A stretch of 8,115 nucleotides of DNA from Chloroflexi bacterium RBG_16_51_16 (GTDB taxonomy: Bacteria > Chloroflexota > Anaerolineae > Anaerolineales > Villigracilaceae): assembly GCA_001796785.1 (NCBI GenBank), contig MGNL01000025.1:2640-10754 (forward strand), in the 5' to 3' direction. The position numbers were made by a program, and so were the translations under genes. The notes beneath the pieces are model-generated. The model did no database searches. It had not been told where the DNA came from and was given only the letters and a program-made list of their open reading frames with translations. Below, piece after piece: positions 1 to 5,095 of the stretch; within the stretch, counting starts at the first letter, position 1, and every line of letters starts with the position of its first letter.

Positions 1-683
1 TGCTCATCATCACCGACGGGGATGCAGATCGGCTCGGTATCGGTGATGAGAAAGGCGAGTTCATCAACCAACTGCGTGTTTACGCCCTGCTGGCGTATTA
101 CCTGTTGGAGGTAAGAGGCGAACGAGGGGACATTGTAAAAACTCTCTCCACCACAACCATGCTTAATAAACTTGGCAAAATTTACGGTGTGAAAGTCCAT
201 GAAACAGGAGTAGGTTTCAAGTACGTTGCACCAAAGATGCTGGAAACGAACGCACTGATAGGCGGTGAAGAATCCGGAGGCTATGCTTTCCGCGGCAACG
301 TGCCTGAACGGGACGGTATTTTGGCAGGTTTATACATTCTCGACCTGATGGTGCGGACCGGTAAGAAACCGACTCAGCTCCTGGATTTGCTTTTTGCCAA
401 GGTAGGCGCTCACTACTATGACCGGATCGATACACCTTTCACCGGTGACAGGAAAAGCCGGGAGCAAATGATCTTAAATGCCAATCCGAAAACACTCGGC
501 GGGTTGAAGGTGACCGAACTGATTACAGTTGACGGCTACCAATTCAAGTTGGAGGACGGTGGGTGGATGCTGATCCGTTTCAGTGGTACGGAACCTATCA
601 TGAGGGTGTATTGCGAAACAACACACGAGGACAAGGTGAAGGCGATCCTCGCCGACGGCTTGAAGGTAGCTGGATTGAAGTAA
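1..683 (+). CDS. Alpha-D-phosphohexomutase (phosphoglucomutase/phosphomannomutase family), C-terminal part
   Basis: The reading frame is open from the left edge (first full codon at base 3), so this is the last 226 residues of a protein that is usually about 450-480 residues long. It begins just before the metal-binding loop DGDADR (bases 15-32), which holds the catalytic Mg2+. The sugar-binding loop GEESGG (264-281) and the domain-4 phosphate-binding loop RFSGTEP (576-596) follow in the usual order. The catalytic phosphoserine loop lies outside the window. These enzymes interconvert hexose 6- and 1-phosphates through a bisphosphate intermediate in the cytoplasm, feeding glycogen, cell-envelope sugars or nucleotide sugars. 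A GEESGG loop points to phosphoglucomutase-like rather than GlmM-like (GEQSGH) specificity, but the exact substrate cannot be fixed from this half. The first in-frame start-like codon, TTG 105, is internal and not the true start. A 67-nt gap separates it from the TatD gene. Confidence 0.93.
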   Translation, partial: LIITDGDADRLGIGDEKGEFINQLRVYALLAYYLLEVRGERGDIVKTLSTTTMLNKLGKIYGVKVHETGVGFKYVAPKMLETNALIGGEESGGYAFRGNVPERDGILAGLYILDLMVRTGKKPTQLLDLLFAKVGAHYYDRIDTPFTGDRKSREQMILNANPKTLGGLKVTELITVDGYQFKLEDGGWMLIRFSGTEPIMRVYCETTHEDKVKAILADGLKVAGLK

Positions 684-750
684 CCAATAACCAACAATAA
701 TCCCCAATTAACCTGCACCATCCCTTTTACCTTAGGACAGCCGGCTACAA

Positions 751-1686
751 TTGAAACTCACGGACACGCATTGCCACCTCGATCTCGAGGTGTTTGAAAA
801 AGATCGACACGCGGTCATCCAACAAGCGTTTAATGCGGGTGTGAGTAAGATATTAATCCCAGCCTTAGACGGAGAGTCGAGTCTTAAGGTAGCCTCCCTG
901 AGCTCCTCACAACCGAATTTATTCGCTGCCATCGGTTACCATCCTACGGAAGCCGGCAAATGGGAGAAAATTTCCGCGATCCAATTAAGAGAAATATGGC
1001 GCGAATTACTCAGGAAGCACAGCGACCTTTCTGATCAGAACCATGAAGAGGTCGATGGAAAATCCCTGCGACCTGCTGATCTATTAAAAAACAACAAATC
1101 CAAGGATGGATCAACCAAAAAGATTGTCGCAATCGGCGAAATCGGATTGGACTATTACTGGGATTCTGCACCCCATGACATCCAACTGGTGGTTCTGAAA
1201 CAACAACTGGATTTGGCTGGAGAACTGAACCTTCCGGTCATCCTGCACAGCAGGGAAAAGAAAGATGCAGAACAGGGTGCTTGTATGGATGACCTGCTCG
1301 GCCTACTAGAAAATTGGAAAACAGATAAGGCACAAGGGAGTAAATACCCGATTGAACCGGCCGGTGTGCTGCATTCATTCAGTGGATCATTGGAGGCTGC
1401 CAGACGTGCCATCGAAATGAATTTTATGATCGGGGTAACCGGATCAATCACTCACCGGAATGCCAACAGGCACCAGGGGATCATCGCCGCATTACCACTG
1501 GAAAGATTGCTCATTGAAACCGATGCTCCGTTCCAATCACCAACTCCTCAGCGAGGCAAACGGAATGAACCTGCCTTCGTCAGGTATATTGCTGATAAAA
1601 TTGCGGAGATCTATATGACAACACCCGAACATGTCGCTGACATCACATCAGAGAACGCTGCGCGCCTTTTCGGTTGGGGAGGCTGA
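751..1686 (+). CDS. TatD-family metal-dependent hydrolase (DNase-like)
   Basis: A 311-residue TIM-barrel amidohydrolase of the TatD/YcfH family, cytoplasmic nucleases or phosphoesterases that use two divalent metals. The metal ligands are visible: H7 and H9 in THCHLD, E130 in IGEIGLDYY, H166 in VILHSRE, H208 in VLHSFSG and D258 in IETDAP. The start is TTG. An in-frame TAG at 733-735 precedes it and the HxH motif begins at residue 7, so no other start is possible. AGGA (734-737) is the only SD-like element, at a long 13-nt spacing. The protein is about 45-50 residues longer than typical members (about 260). The excess lies in a polar stretch at about 82-124, before the Glu motif, and a smaller one at about 170-202. 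It is followed 2 nt later by the polyprenyl synthase start, so the two are probably co-transcribed. The family assignment is firm; the physiological substrate is unknown. Confidence 0.93.
   Translation: MKLTDTHCHLDLEVFEKDRHAVIQQAFNAGVSKILIPALDGESSLKVASLSSSQPNLFAAIGYHPTEAGKWEKISAIQLREIWRELLRKHSDLSDQNHEEVDGKSLRPADLLKNNKSKDGSTKKIVAIGEIGLDYYWDSAPHDIQLVVLKQQLDLAGELNLPVILHSREKKDAEQGACMDDLLGLLENWKTDKAQGSKYPIEPAGVLHSFSGSLEAARRAIEMNFMIGVTGSITHRNANRHQGIIAALPLERLLIETDAPFQSPTPQRGKRNEPAFVRYIADKIAEIYMTTPEHVADITSENAARLFGWGG
1676..1682 (+). promoter_or_regulatory. Ribosome binding site that fixes the start of the polyprenyl synthase
   Basis: GGGGAGG lies inside the last codons of the TatD gene and is 6 nt before TTG 1689. 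This strong Shine-Dalgarno match makes TTG 1689 a better start than the in-frame TTG 1674 or CTG 1683, which lie upstream of, or directly at, the site. The site also implies coupling of translation across the TatD stop codon at 1684-1686. Confidence 0.75.
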
Positions 1687-1688
1687 AG

Positions 1689-2657
1689 TTGAGTGCGGTC
1701 ACTTTTTTTTCGAGTGTTCAAGAACAACTCCTCCTGGTCGAAGAACGCATCCGTGAACAGGCAGGTCAGGAACATCATCCCGACCTTCGTTCGGCGCTGG
1801 AGCATTTGTTGGCAGCCGGCGGCAAACGGATCCGTCCGACGGTGTGCCTGCTCGTTGGAAATATGCTCGGGGCACCTGAAGAGAAATTGATCACGCTGTG
1901 TGCCTCCGTTGAAATCCTGCATACCGCCACCCTGGTGCATGACGACCTCATCGATGGCGCCCTGCTCCGGCGCGGACTTCCCACATTAAACACGCGTTGG
2001 TCGCCGGCCGCCACCGTCCTTACCGGCGATTTTTTATTTGCCCGGGCGGCAAAGCTGTCCGCCGAGACCGACTACCTGCCATTAATGAAATTATTCGCAG
2101 AAACACTCTCCATCATCGTTAATGGAGAATTGACGCAAATGTTTTCTGCGAGGGGTGTAATCGACCGGGGAAATTATTACCAAAGGATTCACGCAAAAAC
2201 CGCTTCGTTGTTCGAAATGACAACTCTGGCCTCAACCATGGTTGCGACCGAAGCCGAATCCACCCGCCGGTCCATGAAAGAATTCGGTTACGAAATAGGG
2301 ATGGCTTTCCAGATCGTGGACGACATCCTCGATTTTACGGGTGAGGAACACACCCTGGGTAAACCCATAGGCTCCGACCTGCTCAACGGGATGGTAACCC
2401 TTCCGGCGATCTACTATGCCGAGTCGCATCCAACCGATCCAGATATCATCTCGCTGCCAACGGGGAGCTGGATGAACACCGAATCCATGTCACGGTTGGT
2501 TGAAAACATCCGCAGCAGCGACAGCATCGAAAAATCCTTCGATGAGGCAGCCGGGCATGTGACCAGGGCTTTGGGTAAATTGGAAAATTTTGAGGATTGC
2601 CCGGAACGTGAGGCCCTGGAAAATCTTTCCCGATATATTGTCGAGCGGAAACTCTAG
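1689..2657 (+). CDS. Trans-polyprenyl diphosphate synthase (medium/long-chain type)
   Basis: A 322-residue all-helical isoprenyl diphosphate synthase, counted from TTG 1689. It condenses isopentenyl diphosphate onto an allylic diphosphate to make a linear trans-prenyl chain, probably the menaquinone side chain. Visible motifs are GGKRIRP (about residue 44), the first Asp-rich motif DDLID (85-89) followed by RRGLPT, the second Asp-rich motif DDILD (211-215), and GKPIGSD with GMVTLP (about 224-238). The position five residues before the first Asp-rich motif is Ala (ATLVHDD). A small residue there is known to permit long products, which argues against a geranylgeranyl or farnesyl synthase and favours a heptaprenyl-to-nonaprenyl type; exact chain length is inference. 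The single-chain length fits homodimeric synthases. A run of eight T (1703-1710) lies just after the start. It sits between TatD and an EamA transporter, with 2-nt gaps on both sides. Confidence 0.93.
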   Translation: MSAVTFFSSVQEQLLLVEERIREQAGQEHHPDLRSALEHLLAAGGKRIRPTVCLLVGNMLGAPEEKLITLCASVEILHTATLVHDDLIDGALLRRGLPTLNTRWSPAATVLTGDFLFARAAKLSAETDYLPLMKLFAETLSIIVNGELTQMFSARGVIDRGNYYQRIHAKTASLFEMTTLASTMVATEAESTRRSMKEFGYEIGMAFQIVDDILDFTGEEHTLGKPIGSDLLNGMVTLPAIYYAESHPTDPDIISLPTGSWMNTESMSRLVENIRSSDSIEKSFDEAAGHVTRALGKLENFEDCPEREALENLSRYIVERKL

Positions 2658-2659
2658 GT

Positions 2660-3532
2660 TTGGCTCAGCTGTCGCTCGAACGGCCAAAAATTAAAGCATA
2701 TTCAGCCCTGGTTATCGGGATTTTCTGCATTGGACTTTCCGCGATCTTCGTTAAATTTGCGAACCTGCCCGGTGCGGTCTCGGGTTTGTATCGGGTCTTC
2801 ATTGCTGCGATTGTCCTGGTTCCCTGGTGGTTGACCAAAAGAACCGCGTTACCCAACATCCAAAATATCGCCCTCATTAGCCTCGGCGGCCTTTTTTTTG
2901 CACTTGACTTATGGTTGTGGAATTCATCCCTACTAATAACCACTGCGGCAAAATCCACGCTCCTGGCCAATAATGCACCGCTCTGGGTTGGGCTGGGTGC
3001 CATGGTTATTTTTCATGAAAGATTGGCTCAAAAATTTTGGTTTGGGCTTGCCATTTCGATCATCGGGATGCTGGTGATCCTGGGTATTGATACGCTGCGT
3101 GAATTATCCATAAATATCGGTGACTTGATGGCTGTCGCAGCGAGCTTCTTCTATGCAGCTTATTTGCTCATAACCCAAAGAGCGCGAAACAGCGTGGATA
3201 CGCTGACATTTAATTTCATTTATATGTCTGCTGCTGTAATGATCCTGCTTCCGATCAATCTGGCTGGGGGATATCAAATATTCGGATTTTCGGAGCGTAC
3301 CTGGCTAGCCCTGGTTGGACTGGGTCTGGTCTCACAACTGGGTGGATGGCTGGCCATCAATTTCGCGCTGGGTCATCTCAGCGCAGCGCGCGTATCTGTA
3401 AGTTTGCTCGGGCAGGCAGTTGTGACAGCCCTGTTGGGTATCCCTCTGTTGGGTGAAATCCTGACCTTCAATCAAATCGTGGGCGGAATTCTCGTCCTGG
3501 GTGGAATCTATCTAGTCTACCAAAAGAAATAA
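2660..3532 (+). CDS. EamA/DMT-superfamily membrane transporter
   Basis: A 290-residue, very hydrophobic protein with about ten predicted membrane helices (roughly 13-33, 38-57, 68-86, 92-117, 125-142, 154-172, 183-201, 212-235, 241-262, 269-287). They are arranged as two EamA repeats, the typical size and layout of drug/metabolite transporters. Family-like features include an early helix ending in FVKFANLPG, the YRVFIAAIVL segment of helix 2, NNAPLWVGLGAMVIFHERL at the end of the first repeat and LLGEILTFNQIVGGILVLGGIY at the end of the second. The short tail YQKK suggests positive-inside ends. The substrate cannot be told; family members carry amino acids, nucleosides, sugars or other metabolites. 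The start is TTG 2 nt after the upstream TAG, with no good SD, so translation is probably coupled to the polyprenyl synthase. An eight-T run lies at 2892-2899. No terminator was found after its stop. Confidence 0.9.
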   Translation: MAQLSLERPKIKAYSALVIGIFCIGLSAIFVKFANLPGAVSGLYRVFIAAIVLVPWWLTKRTALPNIQNIALISLGGLFFALDLWLWNSSLLITTAAKSTLLANNAPLWVGLGAMVIFHERLAQKFWFGLAISIIGMLVILGIDTLRELSINIGDLMAVAASFFYAAYLLITQRARNSVDTLTFNFIYMSAAVMILLPINLAGGYQIFGFSERTWLALVGLGLVSQLGGWLAINFALGHLSAARVSVSLLGQAVVTALLGIPLLGEILTFNQIVGGILVLGGIYLVYQKK

Positions 3533-3578
3533 GCCACGATCGTGCGCTTTAATCCCAGCTTACGGCTTTTCAAAAATG

Positions 3579-3594
3579 TTACAAAATAATGTAA
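3579..3594. repeat. Small dyad (TTACA-N6-TGTAA) upstream of the promoter
   Basis: TTACA (3579-3583) and TGTAA (3590-3594) form a perfect 5-bp inverted repeat around an A/T-only spacer. The dyad is centred about 56 bp before the predicted transcription start of the DUF177 promoter. A partly overlapping pair, GCTTAC (3558-3563) and GTAAGC (3591-3596), has a longer loop. The size and place would suit a dimeric activator, but such short dyads also occur by chance. Confidence 0.3.
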
Positions 3595-3607
3595 GCGAGA
3601 GAATTTC

Positions 3608-3636
3608 TTGACCATTATTTTCCGCCATGCTACAAT
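3608..3636 (+). promoter_or_regulatory. Sigma70-type promoter of the DUF177 transcription unit
   Basis: The -35 box TTGACC (3608-3613) and the -10 box TACAAT (3631-3636) are separated by exactly 17 nt, and TGC directly before the -10 box makes it an extended -10 element. Five of six positions match the consensus in each box. The start of transcription would fall near 3643, in or beside the palindrome GATCGATC (3644-3651), leaving a leader of about 86 nt before ATG 3729. The region upstream is A/T-rich. Confidence 0.75.
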
Positions 3637-3666
3637 CTTTTTCGATCGATCTCACCTTTGAATCAA

Positions 3667-3714
3667 TTCTCCTCGTTCTGAACGGAAATTCATGAAGTTG
3701 TATGGAGAGGAGAG
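3667..3714 (+). promoter_or_regulatory. Leader hairpin that could mask the DUF177 ribosome binding site
   Basis: TCTCCTC at 3668-3674 is exactly complementary to GAGGAGA at 3707-3713 and can be extended by one T-G wobble (3667 with 3714). The downstream strand is the purine-rich Shine-Dalgarno tract of the DUF177 gene. In the predicted leader RNA this would form a 7-8 bp helix closing a loop of about 32 nt, hiding the ribosome binding site. The pairing is seen directly; its role in control is inference. Confidence 0.4.
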
Positions 3715-3728
3715 ATAGACAAATCAGC

Positions 3729-4235
3729 ATGTTCAATCCAAAAAAACCTTTCCGCTTAAACGTGGGTTTCATCATCCACGAAGAAGTGGGTTATACCCAC
3801 GAATTTCCATTCGAATTCGATCAGGTATGGCTTGGGGATGATCTGGAGTTGAAGAAATTCACCGGCGTCGCTGATATCGGCCGGACACCCCAGGGATTAA
3901 TCGTACAGGGCAATTTTTCAGGTGAAACCATTCTAGAGTGCGTTCGCTGCCTAAGGGCTTTCCACCAACCCCTCACCTGGCAGATCACCGAATTGTATGC
4001 TTTCAATAAAAAATCAGTCAGCGAATCAGGCATGCTATTACCCGAGGACGCGCAAATCGACCTGCAGCCGCTGCTGCGCGAGTACGCCTTTTTGGAAGTG
4101 CCGATCAACCCGCTTCATTCCATGGATTGCCTGGGTTTATGCCCTGTATGCGGCCAGGATCTGAACGTTCGGGATTGTGGTCATCGGACAGAGGAACCTG
4201 AATCCCCTCTTTCAAAACTTAAGTCTCTACTTTGA
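3729..4235 (+). CDS. DUF177/YceD-family protein
   Basis: A 168-residue soluble protein of the YceD (DUF177) family. Members are usually encoded just before ribosomal protein L32, and the E. coli member is linked to 23S rRNA accumulation, so a role in ribosome synthesis is likely. Family marks are TPQGLIVQGNFSG, the first Cys pair ECVRC (C71, C74), the acidic DLQPLLREYAFLEVPINP segment, and a second Cys group C134, C138 and C141 (CLGLCPVCG), with C150 after it; these may bind zinc. ATG 3729 gives the family-like beginning FNPKKPFRLNVGF. The alternative ATG 3702 would add nine charged residues and place the purine-rich tract (3704-3714) inside the gene. With ATG 3729 that tract acts as the SD at a rather long 14-nt spacing. 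Its stop overlaps the next gene's start. L32, the usual next gene, is absent here. Confidence 0.88.
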   Translation: MFNPKKPFRLNVGFIIHEEVGYTHEFPFEFDQVWLGDDLELKKFTGVADIGRTPQGLIVQGNFSGETILECVRCLRAFHQPLTWQITELYAFNKKSVSESGMLLPEDAQIDLQPLLREYAFLEVPINPLHSMDCLGLCPVCGQDLNVRDCGHRTEEPESPLSKLKSLL

Positions 4236-4828
4236 ATCATATTAGTACGGTATTTCAACCGCGGTATCCCATCTTAACCCGCTTGTGGCTTACCGGACTT
4301 CCGACCGCGTTCTTCATCCTGCTTTTCGTGGCCGGAAGTTCAGGGTTTTTTTCATCAAAGTTATTATGGGCAGTCATATTTCTGCTCGGGTTCATCACCT
4401 CACTGCTGCCTTTCTTTCTAATTCGTCAAATCCTATTTGTAAGGGAGATGATCATTCGGCGTCACTTTTTACCCGATCTAATCATCGATCTGCCGGAATT
4501 TGAAGGAGTGATGGGCAATTCAATCATAGCCAGTGGAAAACGGATCCGGATAGGACCGATGGAAAACCTGGAAGAATTATCAACCGCGGCTCGTCGCTGG
4601 TCTGCCGCTAGAACGATGGAAAATAAAGCCATCAAGCACGAGCAATCCGGACCTGTTTATCCGACCACAGGCTATGGTCCTTATGCGAGTTTTTGGGGTT
4701 TGATCTTCGGAGTGATTTCGATCTTCGTGTTACCGGATATCCTGCCAGTCGATTTGCGCTGGATCCTGGGAGGCACATTCTTGAGTGTTTATCTCATTTA
4801 TATTTATATCCTACCCAGGCTGATCTGA
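4232..4828 (+). CDS. Unrecognised four-helix membrane protein
   Basis: A 198-residue protein that I do not recognise. It has two hydrophobic hairpins: helices at about 19-41 and 44-69, and at about 151-171 and 175-196, separated by a polar loop (70-150). The loop contains REMIIRRHFLPD, LPEFEGVMG, a KRIRIGPMENLEEL stretch and an alanine/arginine-rich part (TAARRWSAAR). Positive charges after helix 2 suggest the loop faces the cytoplasm, with both ends also inside. The start is TTG 4232, whose last bases overlap the TGA stop of the DUF177 gene (TTGA), so translation is probably coupled; there is no clear SD. Base and codon use look like those of the neighbours. The position after YceD is where rpmF often lies, but this protein is neither L32 nor any fatty-acid or phospholipid enzyme known to follow it. 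A membrane assembly or lipid-linked role would be guesswork. Confidence 0.75.
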   Translation: MNHISTVFQPRYPILTRLWLTGLPTAFFILLFVAGSSGFFSSKLLWAVIFLLGFITSLLPFFLIRQILFVREMIIRRHFLPDLIIDLPEFEGVMGNSIIASGKRIRIGPMENLEELSTAARRWSAARTMENKAIKHEQSGPVYPTTGYGPYASFWGLIFGVISIFVLPDILPVDLRWILGGTFLSVYLIYIYILPRLI

Positions 4829-4890
4829 TCGAACAGATGCAGCCTCTTGATCCGGTTGAATTATTTAATCGAAATCGTTGGCCTTGTATA

Positions 4891-4919
4891 TTGACAAACA
4901 TCTCTGGCAGGTTTAAACT
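4891..4919 (+). promoter_or_regulatory. Candidate promoter upstream of the metG leader
   Basis: A perfect -35 box TTGACA (4891-4896) is followed after 17 nt by TAAACT (4914-4919), which matches the -10 consensus at four of six positions, including the key A2 and T6. Transcription would start close to 4926, the A of an ATG. No comparably good promoter lies between the terminator at about 5014-5046 and metG, so this is the best candidate for metG transcription. Confidence 0.5.
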
Positions 4920-4925
4920 TTCAGC

Positions 4926-4991
4926 ATGGCAGAACAAAGCTATAACCCTTGCATGATGGCCAGATACCAAACTGCCTGGGGTGCGATGTAG
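4926..4991 (+). CDS. Possible Met-rich leader peptide upstream of metG
   Basis: A 21-codon ORF from ATG 4926 to TAG 4989-4991. It has Met at positions 1, 10, 11 and 21; the tandem ATG-ATG is at 4953-4958 and the last Met codon directly precedes the stop. Its 3' end lies in the 5' arm of a long hairpin (4974-5017) that competes with a terminator before metG. This is the layout of a leader peptide that senses charged methionyl-tRNA. The weak point is initiation: there is no good SD (only AGG at 4909-4911, 14 nt away), and the predicted transcription start coincides with the ATG, so translation would have to be leaderless. It could be a chance ORF inside a small RNA. Confidence 0.33.
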   Translation: MAEQSYNPCMMARYQTAWGAM

Positions 4992-5017
4992 GTGACTTTA
5001 ACCTGATCGCCTCAGGC
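4974..5017 (+). promoter_or_regulatory. Long imperfect hairpin, candidate antiterminator
   Basis: Three helices stack: GCCTGGGG (4974-4981) with CCTCAGGC (5010-5017), eight pairs with one G-U; CGAT (4984-4987) with ATCG (5006-5009); AGGT (4990-4993) with ACCT (5001-5004). They close a seven-base loop, with one 2-nt bulge and one small internal loop. That makes 16 pairs in 44 nt. Bases 5014-5017 are also part of the 5' arm of the following terminator, so the two structures compete. The pairing is read from the sequence; the antiterminator role is inferred. Confidence 0.5.
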
Positions 5018-5046
5018 TGTCCGCACGTGGACGGCCTTTTTATTTA
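5014..5046 (+). terminator. Intrinsic terminator 50 nt before metG
   Basis: AGGCTGTCC (5014-5022) pairs with GGACGGCCT (5029-5037) around the loop GCACGT, giving a nine-pair GC-rich stem with one G-U. TTTTTATTTA follows from 5037. This is a standard Rho-independent terminator on the + strand. It may end transcripts of the 3729-4828 unit, end a short RNA starting near 4926, or act as the switchable terminator of a metG attenuator; these roles are not exclusive. Confidence 0.85.
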
Positions 5047-5095
5047 TCACCAAGTTAATTGAATTTCAAACTTTGATAAAAGAGTTGATCATTCG

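Noticed and set aside
746..751. TACAAT at the TatD start as a -10 box
   Set aside because: It overlaps the start codon, and no -35 box lies at the proper distance (CCTTTT at 723-728).
1155..1451. Antisense ORF of 98 codons inside the TatD gene
   Set aside because: It mirrors the coding strand of a well-supported gene and shows no recognisable protein features; the same holds for the other minus-strand ORFs of this window.
1674..1688. TTG 1674 or CTG 1683 as the start of the polyprenyl synthase
   Set aside because: The strong SD GGGGAGG (1676-1682) overlaps or abuts these codons and is ideally placed for TTG 1689.
3535..3544. CACGATCGTG as a terminator of the transporter transcript
   Set aside because: It is a perfect palindrome without room for a loop and has no adequate T run after it; it cannot act as an intrinsic terminator.
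3702..3728. ATG 3702 as the start of the DUF177 protein
   Set aside because: It would add a charged stretch not typical of the family and use up the purine-rich tract that best serves as the SD for ATG 3729. It cannot be fully excluded because the SD spacing for 3729 is long.
4693..4956. 87-codon ORF overlapping the end of the membrane protein gene
   Set aside because: Most of it lies in another frame of the 4232-4828 gene, its product resembles no family, and it has no SD. It is a shadow frame.
5059..5080. TTGAAT and GATAAA as a metG promoter downstream of the terminator
   Set aside because: The spacing between them is about 10 nt and the implied start would lie almost at the metG ATG; neither box has a suitable partner.
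4829..5095. T-box or SAM riboswitch before metG
   Set aside because: A synthetase gene with a terminator upstream invites a T-box, but the conserved T-box antiterminator sequence (TGGNACCGCG-like) is absent, and the core motifs of the SAM classes I can recall are not seen.
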